A stretch of 64,000 bases of DNA from Lasiosphaeris hirsuta. Its lineage: Eukaryota; Ascomycota; Sordariomycetes; Sordariales; Lasiosphaeriaceae. Positions within the stretch are counted from its first letter, which is position 1. The number at the start of each line of letters is the position of its first letter. Made by a program: the position numbers and the translations under genes. Shown here one piece after another: positions 45,021 to 58,900 of the stretch. The DNA lies in the NCBI GenBank assembly GCA_030549175.1, contig JAUKUA010000001.1:3534001-3598000 (forward strand). Reading direction: 5' to 3'. Under the pieces are notes generated by a model. It did no database searches. It saw only the letters and a program-made list of their open reading frames with translations, and was not told where the DNA came from.

Positions 45021-48000
45021 CCTGATGGCCGGTCCCCCAAAACTCTTAGGGTTATCTACCTACTTGGGTCCCTAGGGAGGGGGTGATGGGGACGTTGGGG
45101 GGTGGGGGATTCGGGCTGCTGCAGTCCTGGGGGCACGCTCCAACCGCCTAGTGGCTTCCGATGAGAGGACTTGGAGGCTGAGGCGCCGCGGCGCTTCAAA
45201 TACTACGCGGGATCGAGTTTCCCAAGCTGCTACTTGGGCGGAGTGCCTGGATGACTAGGCCGCAAGGTGCCTCCGCAGGGGGGAGTGTGAGGTATGAAGA
45301 GCGTGCTTCTGCGGCCCTGGGACATCCGAGCCGGCGAAACTTGGTGGCTCTGGCCGAGTCGGCACACTTGGATTGGAGAGTGCGTGAACAGCAAGCAGGC
45401 TCCCAAGTGGAAGCAAACCTCTCGAGGCTCGTGGGAAAATATCGAGCTGTGAAGCTGGTTTGGCGACCGCAGTGCTCCGCATAGGCCGAATGGCTACTAC
45501 CAGGCTGGGGACTGTGCAGCAGGCGCTGACAGGAAGCGACTGTCTCTTGTCGGCGACAGATGTGCAGAATCTGATGGCCAGGAGGCGGGTTCCTTTGCGA
45601 AAGGCTGCCCTGCAGGCTTGCTGGCAGGGATGACGGGTCCTCTTGGTTCTGAACCTGTCCTCTGGGTCGATGTGCGTTGAGGCGTGCGCCGACTGTTGAT
45701 GTTGGTCTTGAGTAAGGTGTTTCCTGAGTGGCAGTTTACCTCAGGCTCTCCGCGCGGAGAGATGGTGTGCTCTGTCGCTTTCTGGCTTGGTGCCTCTGTT
45801 TTCTTTGTCCTGGACTCAGCGACAGGGGATGAGAAGGAAGAGTGGCTGGCTCTTGATGGCCTCCTGGCCTCCTCAATGAACGTGGCAGGTGGCTTTGTCT
45901 GGGGCGAAAGTATGGGTAGCCTGGGGGAAAAAGAAGAGGGCATGGCTGTGTATTTGTATCCTCTTTATTCAGATCTCGTGGCCCAGAGGACCGTTCGGCT
46001 ACGATTCTGTCCGCAGTCACAGGAAAAAAGAGGGTTGCCGCATTCGGAAGCGAGCCTGAGGAGCATGCGGGAATGCACTCTGGGCAGCTGCCCTGGCAAG
46101 TCGCCCCGAAGCAGTTGGCCATTCATCCGTATTCAGGGCACAGGAGCGGCCAGGAAGCCTGAGGCGCGTGCCGCATTCACTGGTCAGTTGGAGGCAATCG
46201 GCCGTTGTGTTAGAGACGCAAAGGCCCAAAGGCTCCTCCACCGGTTCCTGGTCTGGGTCTCGTCCGCGAGTGCTGAACAAACCAGCATCATGCCTTGGGC
46301 GCCAGCAAGACATGCTGGGTTCTGCATGCTGCAGTGGCTCTCTGATGGGCTGCCCTTCTGTCTCTTCTCCGTGGCCATTGCTCCACATGTTCGTGCAGAG
46401 ATCCGAACTCTTCCCCTGGTTCTGCCGTCTTCTCGAATGGCCAGCAAGGACTCGTCCTACTTTTTGAGACCATGTTTCCATGTTACACAAACCAAACCTG
46501 GTGGCCGTGGAATTGATTTAGCTACCCGAGGGGAGGGCGGAATGTGGCCCGGCTACTCCCGGAAACGGTCTCGCCGACTGGCATGCGCGCCTAATGGTGG
46601 GAGTGGAGGAGCGCGGCTTGCGTTCGCATATCTCTTTTGAGGAATGGAAGCCCTCAATCCGGATGTCGGGAAGCTCCACGCCCAGAATTCGCCATGGCAG
46701 GGTGAAGGGGGGCTCGACTGGTTCCCGCACCGGCAACACATGACTGTTGGGCGATGCGGCGCCCCATGTCCCATGGGTGCTGAGGTACCTTAGCTACCAG
46801 CAACGAAGGCAACACCAGGCAAACTTTGTGGGTAGTCGTCAGGCCGCTACGGAAACTGTCCTGTGGGCTCGCCCAGTCGCATCGCCGAGACGCTGGCTGG
46901 TGTGTGTGACGGCGTCTGGTTGGCGATGGTGGGAACCCCCTGCAAGCCGTCCCGGGTAGATGCATTAGCCTGCAACTGTTTGAACCTCAGGCCCACTGAA
47001 GCAAGTGTGTGCTGTTGGGCCCGGAGGCGCGTATCGTTGGCGTCTTTGCACCGCTGCACAGCTGCACGTCTGCGCAGGCCGGGCCAGAAAAAAGGCGGTT
47101 CAGAAAGGTTAGCATGCAGCTTCACTTCTTCTTGTCGGCGGATGCTGTGCTTATTCTTATTTGCTTCCCCTGTGAAAGAAGCCTGTTGCCAGCCTCAAGA
47201 GGAGTAAGGGCAGAGAAAGGTATGATGTCGATGCTCAAAGCTCCCTTTACCACACAACGAAGTGAACAATCACGGTTAAGCCTTGCCTGATCAACTGGCA
47301 GGCAAAGACATGCCTAGACACCGATACCCGGTCTTTCTGCTCATCATCGGGCTGTACCTTCCAGGAGGTATCCTCGCCGTGCTGGTCTGGGTGCATACCA
47401 ACCGCATGTGTGTACCCCTTCCCCCCCCCCCCCCCCAAAATAGTCTATGGCCCAATTCCCACCATCTTCCGCCCTTCTACCCCATTTTTATACTGCAGGT
47501 AGGTAGGTGTCTTGATTGCCCTGCGAGAGACACCTACCGCGTGCTCTCTCCCCTGGTTGTGTCTTGAGCTCAGGCCATCAGTTCGCGTGAGCTGTATTGC
47601 TCTGCAGATGACATCTCACTTGTCATATCAGGTGGAACCCCTGGCAGGAGCCTTCGCTGCGGGCAGCAAACCCCATAGTGAAATTACTTCACCGCCTTGT
47701 ACTTAGCCATCTAACGCGATGTAAAACCCTGGTTGATGCAAAGTCTTGTCATATTTCTTCGCACCTACGACCACGCCCGCAAACCGAGAACTGAGGGTTG
47801 TGGCTGTCGATGCAGTATCAACCCACAGGTCCTCTGTCCAGGTGTGGGGCCACAACACTGACCCAGAAACATTCGTTATGTGCGAGTGTTAGGATATCAA
47901 ACCATATGTCTAGCGTATTTCTATATACCTACGTTTTACCTCCCAACGCACTCCAGGCCCTAGTCCCTACGTGCCCGTCAACGCCGATGGGATCCATAAT

Positions 48001-48208
48001 ATTCCAAATGCGCACACCGGTCTTCGATACAGGCCATGCCCTCACGATGCCTTTCACTTCCCTCTATTTGTGGTCCACCACCGCGCCTGCCACTAGGACC
48101 TCCGGCTCTACATGGAAGAACGGGTAACGACTAAAAAAAATACACCCCTTGATGTCTCAACCCTCTTACCCACCGCTGTGACATGTCAGGTCTATTAGCC
48201 TAAGTGCG
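45021..48208. promoter_or_regulatory. 3.2-kb upstream region of the HMG-box gene
   Basis: No convincing gene in either strand. The longest frames (45684-46640 plus, 45497-45943 minus) overlap each other and have Pro/Ser- or Trp/Cys-skewed composition without domains. It probably contains the long promoter and leader of the HMG-box gene on the minus strand. A C16 run lies at 47421-47436. Confidence 0.5.
47421..47436. repeat. C16 homopolymer
   Basis: An unbroken run of 16 C followed by four A, in gene-free DNA. Confidence 0.95.
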
Positions 48209-50825
48209 TCATGCTTTTTCCTGGGAAAGAGCTCGGGGCTCAGTGGGCTTGACTGGCGGAGTCAGGATCTGCTGGTGCGGCGAGGGCGATAGGGCTGTCG
48301 CAGGAGGGAACACGGTTGCCGAGTGATTGGCCCCTACCAGGGGGGTGGAAATACTGTCCACGATACCATTGGTTTGATGATGTGGCACGGCCGGCGACTG
48401 CTTAGTCGGAGACAAACCACCATAAGAAGGTGGCAACGGAGTGCCGTTGTGCCTCGCCCCAGGTTGTGTGCGCGACGGGACGGGAGTGAAATGTGGCAAA
48501 ACTGCGGGGATGGCAGAGCCTAGTTCTCTCGACTCAGTGGTTGCGGTTGGGGATGTCTTTGTTGGAGAGGGCGAGATAGGCCGTTGCGGCAGCTTTGATG
48601 GCGACAGGCCACTTCTGTTTCCGGCGACAATGGCAAAAGTCCCATTTGATGGGGGCACTTCCACATCACCCGATGCCGGGGTTGGATCGGATCGGTGAAA
48701 TATGCTGTCGTAGGCTCTCGACTGACCGAGTCGCTGCCCAGGAGGAGACAGATTTGGATGTAGTGACGAAAAGGGGTTGTTGTCTGGTCCTCTTGGCAAA
48801 CGAGCAGCGGATAATCCCCGAGAGTTGGCGTCGACTTTGTCAGTCTTTTCGAATTGCCCGACATGGCTTGAGTTCTCATCTGATGATTCGTTTGGAGGAT
48901 TATCTGGCTCGTATTTGTCGAAACCGTTGGCTTGTTGGGAGTTCGGGGCAGGCTTGGCCGAGGGCTCTCTAACGAGTTGGGCTACTTTCTGTGGGGGAGA
49001 CGATGACAAGGACCCGGCCCTGTTGCCAATGACTTTGATCTTGATAATCCGAGGCCGCTGTTCCTTGACTTCCTGTTCGCGCTTGCGGCATGGCTCGCAG
49101 ACAAAGTGGAAATCCTCCTGCTCGGCCTCCTCTTCATTGATGCCAAGACATTGACTGTGCTGCCAAATATTGCATCTCTCGCAGGCCACACTGTGTGAAC
49201 CATCATCGATTTGGCCGTAAACACCGCAGGTGCAATCGAAAATCCAGTCATCCTCCTCCTCCTCGATCTCTTTGAGCGCTTGTTTGTTCTTTTCAATTTC
49301 GGCCAATCGACGCCGCTCCGACATGCGCCCTGGGCCGGTGCCGGTCGATTTGCTGTCCTCGGATAGCTGAGCCAGCTCCTCTTCGTGTTGGAGGCGGCGA
49401 ATTTCCCGCTCCCTGAGTCTTCGCTCTCTCGCCATAAGCCTTTTGTCTCTCTCACGCTCCATTTTTAGCCGCTGTGCCTCCTCTTTTCTTCGTGCAGCCT
49501 CCTCCTCCTTTCTTCGCGCAGCCTCTTCTCGAGTAAGCTCCTGAACCTTCTGCTGCTCAACTTTGGTAGCAATGCGGCTAGATCGCTTCGCATGTGCTAG
49601 TTTCTCTAAATTCAGTAATTCCTTCTCCCTCTGTAGCTGCTTCCTCTTCATTGACTCCTCCTGCTTTTCGAGGATTGGAACAAGGTGATCCAAGATTTGA
49701 TCGCGCAGCACCTTCTCGTTGCTGTCCTTGGTCTTGTGTATACCCGACAGAAATTCGCGGACCTCGTCGAGTGTGACGGCTATACATTCCCATTTCATGC
49801 CCCCGAGGCCGTCGTCCTCTGGTTGCGCGGGGGCGCCGCTCTCTGATGCTTCGTCGCCGGCATCACCGGCATCACCAGTATCCTCGGCATCGCTAGCAAC
49901 TCCGGTAGAGATGCGCCGTCTCTTGCTGGACCTGTGGGCTGCTCGAGCCTTCTTGGAGTTCTTTTTGGGCTTTGGCGGCGGGGGTGGTGGGGCTTCTGTC
50001 AGACGATAAATGCGGTTATCGTCTAACACGAAATAAGTTCGGTCTTCGTGGTCCCACCCGTAAGGCTCGATTCTCTATAGCATGATTAGCCTTACGCCCC
50101 TTTCATCGAATACGTGACCAATAATGTAGGCATACCCAGCTAGACTGCTCTGAGTCCTTTTGCTCCTCTGTCCTCTCGCGTAGTTTCTCAGGGGCCATCA
50201 AGATAAACTGTGTCATTTGGTGCAGAACGCGGATCTGCAAATTGAAGCGCTAGTTAGCATCGATGTTGCGTCATAGCGCCCTGGTGCTGACAGCTACAAA
50301 CTTTTGTGAAGACATCGAAGTCGGCGAATCTGGCTGGCGCCTCTTCGGTTCCGAAGGGGTTCTTCTCAGGCGCTTTGCTCAGATACTGTCTTCGTGTGTA
50401 CTCGTCGAAAAGTTCAAGGCTAGTGGGTGTAAGTATGTACATCTGTCGAAGTGCGGGGTCTGGGAGCCTACGTTAAGCCGCGATGGGATGAGAGGAACTT
50501 GAGGAAGCCGAGACCGATGTCTTGTAGAGTAGTAGAGCCTGGTTTGAGGCACTCTGCTTCCAAGTCCTGTCAAGGTACACGGGGTAAGTATATATTTCTG
50601 TTTGCACCGAGGTTGCGGGGGGCCTACCTCGATGTCGAGGTTATCGTCTAGTTTTAGAGCCTTCCCGAACAACAAGACAAACTGGAACAGGTTGGCAAAT
50701 TGCCACATGTTCCTGATTCGATGGAGCGTAGATGGAGGCTTCGGAGACTGCGGAGGCTGCGTGAGCTGGGTATTGCCCAGCTCGACCTCGGACAGTGTAC
50801 GCTTGCGTGTGCGTGGCGTCGGCAT
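48209..50825 (-). CDS. DDT-WHIM-PHD chromatin protein (RSF1/CECR2-like layout)
   Basis: Five exons (50825-50628, 50566-50472, 50419-50302, 50234-50136, 50074-48209) join in frame to 791 residues. The N-terminus is basic (MPTPRTRKR). A DDT-like region at about 38-100 reads RNMWQFANLFQFVLLFGKAL, then IGLGFLKFLSSHRGL. A WHIM-type segment around residues 160-190 has DSEQSSWRIEPYGWDHED, followed by TYFVLDDNRIYRL. A long charged coiled coil lies at about 308-440. The PHD finger (about 448-506) shows CTCG-CERCNIWQHSQCLG-CEPC spacing, a Cys4-His-Cys3 pattern. The tail is Ser/Pro-rich and disordered. This domain order is known from ISWI-partner subunits such as RSF1 and CECR2 and from fungal histone-deacetylase-associated PHD proteins. 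A role as a histone-tail reader in a remodelling or deacetylase complex is inferred. Confidence 0.85.
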
Positions 50826-52967
50826 TCTGGGTAGCCAAGGGCTAGCAAAAGGAGAGCGTGGTTGATGACAGTCTCGTTGGTGGGTAGAAGATGATGTTGA
50901 GCTGCCGGTGAGCAAGAATCTAGATTCGTTGGAGGGGGGTCACAGAGATATTCGCAAAGTTGGGCACTCGGGTGTTTTGTGCCATGCCGTGATGGATATG
51001 GAAGCTAAAATAGTTAATTAGACTGTCTAGGGTGGCCGAGGTAGGTAATGTTAGTTTGCGGTTTGCGAATGTTGGGGGACGTTAGAGCAACAGATGCACT
51101 CTCAGTGAAAGTTTGCGCGCGCTTCTTCGTGTTTGGGGCGCGGGAGGACGCGACGGTTCGACGGTTGGGCGAGTCGCAATAGTCGACCCACTTTAATCAA
51201 TTGCTGCTCAAGGCTTGCTCACCACTTCCTTTAGAGTACCATGACATATTTACCAAAACTACCTAGCTCCTGCCGATATGAATTCAACATTGAAACGGCC
51301 ATCAACCTATTTCTGAAGTTTAGATAAAACTCGACTGCTCCTTTGTGCTCGGATTTGCACATCGTAAATACAGACTAGAATGCGACCGGATCTACCCTAA
51401 TGGTGTCCTGCCTGGAGCTGTTGTCCTCGACAGTCTTTGCTATTGGATTGAATCCAGGTCGGTGGGTTTCGCGCTTCAACATGCTGGATTTATGGAGAGG
51501 GATTACATCAGCACAGCTTGATACACACCTACGCGGCCATTCAACCCAAGATCAATCAGCCCAGAGAAATTTACGTCTACAAGAGCAAGACTCGTCCCGC
51601 CATTTCCCTATTTCTTCGTCAGCCCACAGTCGCAAAGGCTTGTTTTCCCCGCAAACGCATCTCGAGCCATGCAGCTCGTGCACTTAGCTAACCCCAAACC
51701 CGAGACATGTCAATAGTTCAAATTACTGGAGGACGCGTCATTGTCACTTGAGCTTGTTGACAACTCGCGAAACAGGCATTCCATCGTAATGTACATCACC
51801 GTATGCTATAGTATTCTACGTACTATGTATAGACTGTAGCCCTTAGGTTTTGGAGCACCATGTTCCCGGAACACACACGTAAAGGGAGTTGATATGCTTC
51901 CCATGTCTTTGCTGAGATCCTTGAAGATCCAATGTTGGCGGGCGGGCAGCTTGTCGAGCCCGTTTCAGACAGGTGTGAGAGTTGCGAAGCCCCTAAACTT
52001 CGACTGCAGATGCCGCATAAGCAGCACCTTGCCGCATCTTGCTCACCAATGCCGCTTGGCTCTACACTACACAGCCAGGTGCTAAACACGGCGAACATTG
52101 AGGTACGTTATCGCAGTTTTGTAATCTCGCAGTTGGGGCCTCTCCACGAGAGGGATGGACACATAATAGAAGAAGCACGAGGTTCCATTTCCCCATCCTC
52201 TGGACCAACACCTGCCATTTCGGCGTGCCGGGCTGAAAGCGGCATGCCATTCCTGTACCTACCCACCCCTGGACAGCAGTCGGCGCATTAGCGTCAACGT
52301 TTGCTGCAGACTAGCACAGCCCAGATATTATCTGAACATGGGTTATTGTGGGCGAGGGTCGTCAGCGTCCGAATCAGCGAGAGCGCTCCATCCTCGCACT
52401 GTCAAGTACTGTCAGACTACAGCAAAATCCCCACCATTACCTACCAACCTACCCATACACTACCCCCAGGTTGACAGTGCATCAGGACACTGTGAAAGCG
52501 CTGGTGAAAGCACTTGAAGACGGACCGCAGCGCCAGGGGACTGAGCTGAAGTCAACATCCTTCCCTTCTCTGGAACCAAGAAAACCACCTCAACGTGACT
52601 CGAAACCTGCGGCACAGGAATTTTGGCCAACGCTACAATTTCTCAGCCAGCGTCTAAAAGTCGCGACGAAGCTAGCTTTTCTTCTGTCGGTCAACCACAG
52701 CACGCCTCTATCGCGCGACTACCCCCCGACACCCGCGTTCCACAGATCCATCACGATTAGCCTCGTTCGATCACGAAGGGGTTAGCCAACACCCGACTGC
52801 CGACTAGAGATACAACGACCGCGAAACACGATAGAAACTGAATACCTCGAGCATGTTGCTTTCCTTCATATAATGCTGCCCTCTTCCTCCCAGTATTTGT
52901 TGCGATTCCGATAGCGCATCGCGCGCAGACTTTCCAGTATCGGCCAACACTGCTTCCCGACGCCATC
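50826..52967. other. 2.1-kb divergent intergenic region
   Basis: It lies upstream of both the PHD-protein gene (minus) and CCH1 (plus). Short open frames are scattered but none is supported. From about 52340 to 52960 the DNA is C-rich on the plus strand and could be the CCH1 leader. Confidence 0.5.
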
Positions 52968-55900
52968 ATGAGCGGACAACCACCGCCCTCGCCCCGCCGA
53001 ATCTCAACGCCCCCAGCGTCTCCCCCGCAGTCAATACCTCTCCGAGATCTTCAACGGGCGTCTGACGGGTTCGAGCGAGACCACGAAGGAGGTGCCCGCA
53101 ATGAGGAGATCACCGGGGGGACATGGCAACACCAAGCTGGACCTCAGGGAGGAGGGCGGACACCCTCGCCCATTCCCATGTCGGCCAATTCATTGGGCCT
53201 GTCAACGTATTGGGAGCATCCATATCCTGCGCCCCACGACGACAACAGCGGCAATACCTCCCCCATTGACCACATGGCGCTTCAGTTTGCACTTCCGCCC
53301 GATATCCAGCCCGGGCCGTCCCCCTCCCCAACTCCTTTTTACACACCTTCCGAGCACGACCCCTACCACACCCCCCATCCTTACTACGAGGAGCGCGCCG
53401 ATACCGATTCCCTTGAATCTGACAGAGCGCCTTTAAAACCTTCGGCTCAGCCGATGGGTCGCTTAGAGCCGCCAGACGGGGAAGCGGCCCCACGAGACAG
53501 CTTCCAGACCGTGTCTGATCTGGGGAACAGTCCAGCTCGGACAAGGAATACTCAAATGCTTGGCTTTGACCTGGAGCCAGGCTTTGGCTCTAACCAGCGG
53601 CGCAGTTACGGTGACAACCTGGGTCCGGGAGGTCGGCGCAGGTCCCGGTCTCCTTCGACGACTGGGGCCTTGTCAAGAGCAGGCTCGATTATGAGGGCCA
53701 TGTCTCAGCGTGTTGTCATGATCAGTGGAGAGGGCGACCTAGTCGAACAACAAGCCCGGCGGGACCGGTCTCGCTCTCCGAGCGTAGATGGTCGTCGACA
53801 GGGCCACGTATCAGCTCCAATGCTCGTCGATACTTCATACCCCTCCCAGACTTTCCAACTCCCCACCGAGAAGAGTAACGAGCCCCGATTTGCGTATCCG
53901 GAGGAGCAGCCGAAATTCATGTCCCGTCCTCGCACCCCACTGCCGAACCCGCTCAAGGGAAACACTCTAGGCATCTTCGCCCCAGAAAACCCCCTGCGGA
54001 AGTGGCTTTGCGATCTCTTGGTTAGCCGCTGGACCGAACCTCTTATCCTAGTTCTCATCGTCCTACAAGCCGTCCTCCTTGCCGTCGAGTCTGCACCCGA
54101 TGTCTTTGTTGAGGGGAATGGCCGGCCAGACCGCTGGGGTGGCACCGGCATTGACTGGGCAATTTTTGGACTATTTGTGGTCTTCACACTTGAAATAATA
54201 GCCCGAATTATCGTCTCCGGGTTCATTATCAACGCTGCCGACTACGCTCCAGTCAGCAGCAAGCGGCGGATCAGGGAAAGGGTCGCCGAGCAGTATAGAG
54301 TTATCTTTCAGCCACAGCGCCAGAGGTCGATCCGGCAACCTAGACAAGAACAATTTGCGCCGACAGCATTTGCGAGATCTCTCACTATGATGCAAGGGCC
54401 AGCAGTCTCGGGTACATTAGAAGAACAGCAACGGCTCCATTTGGCACGCCGGGCGTTCCTGCGTCATGGCTTCAACAGACTGGATTTTATAGCTGTCGTC
54501 GCGTTTTGGACCTCTTTCATCCTCAGCGTCACCGGCTTGGAAAGCAGGCATCATATTTACGTCTTCCGTATGCTCAGCTGCCTCCGGATTATTCGGCTGC
54601 TTGCTCTCACCAAAGGCAACCTTGTTAGTCCTTCTCCCCTGTTTGAACCGCAGCAGCAAGCTAACTCTAGGCCTAGATTATCCTCCGGAGTCTCAAGAAA
54701 GCCGCACCGCTTCTTGTCAGAGTTTCTTTCTTAATGGGTTTCTTCTGGCTCCTCTTTGCCATCATCGGAGTACAGAGTTTCAAGTCCAGTCTAAGTCGCC
54801 AATGCACCTGGCTCAACCCCGGAGATCCTACCAACTTCAGCGCCTCATACACTCCGAGCATGTCATTCTGCGGAGGTTATTTGAATGCCACTACCGGCGC
54901 TACGGAACCATGGGTTTTCTCTGAAACCGGAAGCTTGTCACCGTCGGATTTGAAGCGCGGCGCGGGTACTGCCAAGGGCTTTACTTGCCCCAAAGGGTCG
55001 ATTTGTTTACAGCAGGACAATCCGTACAACGGAACGGTCAACTTTGATGACATCGGCCACTCGCTGGAGCTAGTATTTGTTATCATGAGCGCGAATACGT
55101 TCTCCGATTTGATGTACTACACGATAAGCTCGGATTTTCTCCCCGCTGCGCTCTTCTTCGGCGCCGGCATTATAATCATGATGCTCTGGATGACCAATTT
55201 GTTGATTGCGGTCATCACTGCTTCTTTCCAGGTCATCAGAGAAGAGTCAAAGGCCAGTGCATTCGCCGCCGACGAGCCGTCGTTCATGCCATCTCATAAG
55301 GATGAGTCACTTCAACGACCATCGACATTGAGGAAGATATACAGGAAGATTTCGTGGATCTGGGTTGTTGCAATTGTTTACGGCCTTCTTTGTCAAGCAT
55401 TCCGGAGCGCCAGCATGCCGCCAGGTCGAGAAGACTTCATCAACACATCAGAAATTGTCGTGACCATTTTTCTAGACGTGGAAATGATCATTCGGTTTGC
55501 CGCACAGCCTCGAGTGTTCCATCGCAAAATGCGCAATCTATTCGACCTGGGACTCGCCGTGATCACTTCGATTATACTTATTCCACCCATTCGCAACTCG
55601 GGTCAAGTATATAACTGGCTCACCGTCTTCCAAATCCTACGGGTATACCGTGTAGTCTTAGCCATCCCCATGACGCAAAGGCTCATACACCTCGTTCTCG
55701 GAAATGTTGCAGGCATTGGCAACTTGATGCTGTTTGTCTTCCTAATCACCTTCTTGATGGCGATATTTGCAACCCAGCTTTTCCGTGGGCAGATTCCTGC
55801 GCAAAATCCAGATAACGAGGCCATTCGAATACCCTTCAATACCATATACAACTCATTTCTCGGCATGTATCAGATTTTATCAAGCGAGGACTGGACATCA

Positions 55901-58900
55901 ATCCTCTACACCGTTACGTCCTTCACTACCGGGTTGAACACTGCATGGGTTGGAGCCATATTCCTGATTGGCTGGTTCATCCTTTCGTACTTCATTCTGA
56001 TCAACATGTTTATTGCTGTCATCCAAGAGAACTTTGATGTGGGTGAAGACATGAAGCGGATGGAGCAGGTGAAAGCCTTCCTCCAGCGCAAAGAGCTCGG
56101 CGGTTCCGGAAATCTCGCACTGTCCAAAGTTTTCGCGTTTGGGAAGTCCAAAGCAAAGCAGGACCCTCTCGACTACGGCCCTGCTATGGTGGAAATGCTC
56201 CTCAAGGAAGCGGTTGTACGCGAATTTCTCGATGACTCTATCGACCCCCTTCAGGAAAGTCCCACCGGCAGCCAGTCGCCTCGGGACTTAGGAGTAAACC
56301 CGGGGGTTAAACCGGGGCTACTCTCCTCAGTCTGGGGGAGGGTTGTCAGGACTTTTACTAGTCGAGATCCCAACCCGTTCTATTCAAACTTTCAATTTGA
56401 GGGACCAAGTGATACTCTTGACCCTCGACAGATGGCCCGACACGCGGTCAATGCCACATCCACGCGTCGCAAAGCCCAACGAGAGTATCTCATGCGTCAC
56501 CCGAACTACAACAACTCATTATTCATCTTCAAGCCGAAAAATCCCATACGGCGGCTCTGTCAGCAAATCGTGGGGCCCGGTCGAGGTTCTGAACGATTTG
56601 ACGGCATACAGCCCAACAAATACGCATGGTATACCTTCTCAGCTCTGACCTATGCTGCCATCGTCGCCATGGTGGTTCTAGCTTGTATCACCACGCCTTT
56701 ATACCAAAAGGAATATTTCGATAAGCACACGTTTAGCATTTTCAACTGGTTTGTATGGAGCGACGCGGCGTTTGCGATGGTTTTCACCCTCGAGGCACTG
56801 ATCAAGATCGTTGCCGACGGCTTCTTCTGGACCCCGAATGCGTATTTTCGAAGCACATGGGGTGTCATTGATGCCATTGTGCTAATCACACTCTGGATCA
56901 ATGTCATCACCCTCTTCACCAATGACGGAGCCGTATCCCGGGCGGTGGGCGCTTTTAAAGCGCTCAGGGCCCTGCGCCTACTTAACGTCAGTGACAGCGC
57001 CAGAGAAACGTTTCACTCCCTTCTGGTTGTTGGCGGATGGAAGATTATCAGTGTATGTCTCGACGTTCCTGTCCAAACCACACTTAGCTAACAATGTATT
57101 CCAGGCCGCATTCGTCTCTATTTCCCTACTGATTCCATTTGCGCTATATGGAGTCAATCTTTTCAGCGGGAAGTTGGTTGCCTGCAACGACGGATCAGGG
57201 GCTGTCGTAAACTTGATTGACTGTGTTGGCGAATACAACAGTACCCCCTTCAACAACAACTGGCCCGTCCTTGCTCCAAGGACTGCATCTAACCCATTCT
57301 TCAACTTTGACGACTTCGGCTCAGCTCTCTTCGTCCTCTTTCAGATTGTGAGCCAGGAAGCGTGGGTAGATGTGTCCTTTGCTGTCCAGGCCATCACTAG
57401 CAAGGGTCTGCAGCCTCAAATCGGTCCTCCATTCAAGGCGCAGGGAAACGCGCTGTTCTTTGTGATTTTCAATCTCATGGCAACGGTATTCGTGCTCACC
57501 CTCTTCATTTCTGTTTTCATGAGAAACTACACGGAACAGACCGGCGTCGCCTTCTTGACAGCCGAGCAGAGATCTTGGCTCGAACTACGAAAGCTTCTCC
57601 GTCAAATTTCGCCATCGAAGAGCGCCTACGATGAAACCAAGAACAAGTGGAAGATGTGGTGTCACAAGCGCGCGATCGAGAAGCGCGGCAAGTGGTATTT
57701 AGCTATCACAAGCGTACTGGTCCTCCATTTGATACTCCTCCTCGCCGAATTCTACAGCGAGCCTGTTTGGTGGACACGTGCTCGTGATGGCCTGTTCCTC
57801 CTCTTTACGCTCATATACATTAGCAATATCATCGTCCGTATTGTCGGCCTAGGCTGGACTCGGTTCCGAAAAAGCTCTTGGGATCTGTTCTCGCTAGTTG
57901 CGGTCATAGGAGCCCTCGCCACATCAATCCTCTTCTTGACCAACACGATGCAGGACACGTACATCCAGTTACATAAGTTCTTTCTGGTGGCACTTGTGCT
58001 GCTGCTCATCCCACGAAACGATGCGCTTGATCAACTCTTCAAGACAGCCGCTGCCAGTCTTACGACAATCGGAAGTCTGCTCGCAACTTGGCTGGTTTTC
58101 TTCCTGGTGTTCGCCATCGCCTTGACGCAAACATTCAGTCTCACGCGATTCGGGCCCGAAGAGGACGCCAACATCAACTTCCGCACGGTTCCCCATGCCC
58201 TAATCCTGCTCTTTAGGTTCAGCTGTGGAGAGGGCTGGAATGAGATTATGGAGGACTTTGCGCACATCAAACCGCCATTTTGCGTAGAGGGCTTGACATT
58301 TTGGGAGAGTGACTGTGGCAGCACTGCGTGGGCTAGGGTCTTGTTCGTTGCGTGGAACATCATTAGCATGTATCTCTTTGTCAGTTTGTTTGTGTCGCTG
58401 ATATACGAGAGCTTTTCGTATGTGTACCAGCGGACAAGCGGGCTGGCGGTTGTCGACCGTGACGAAATCCGGCGATTCAAGGAAGCATGGCGCAGCGTTG
58501 ATCCGTCTGGCACCGGGTTTATCAGTAAGGAGGCCTTTCCCCGCCTCCTTGGTGAGCTGTCTGGGGTTTTTGAGATGCGCATCTATGAGACGGACGATTC
58601 TATACGCACTATTCTTGAGGACGTTCGCGGCGGTGGGGATACGGCTAGCATCAGACACGCCTCCATCGTCAGCTCGAGCCAGTTCTCGACCGGTGTTGAC
58701 TTGAAAAAGTTGAATGAACGGCTGGCAAAGATCGATGTTGCCAAGGTGCGTCAGCGACGACGTAGGTTCAACATATTCTTCGAGGAGGTGATGGTCTCTG
58801 CGGACCCCGAAAGAGGCATCTCGTTTACGACAGTCCTGATGATACTGGCGCATTACAATATTATCAGCGATAGCAAGAGCTTACGGTAAATAACCCCCAT

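Noticed and set aside
45497..45943. 148-residue Pro/Ser-rich minus-strand frame
   Set aside because: Low-complexity only, overlaps other frames, no start context or domain; more likely leader or promoter DNA.
45684..46640. 318-residue plus-strand frame upstream of the HMG-box gene
   Set aside because: Mixed hydrophobic/Trp/Cys composition without order, overlapped by minus-strand frames of similar length; no splice structure or motif.
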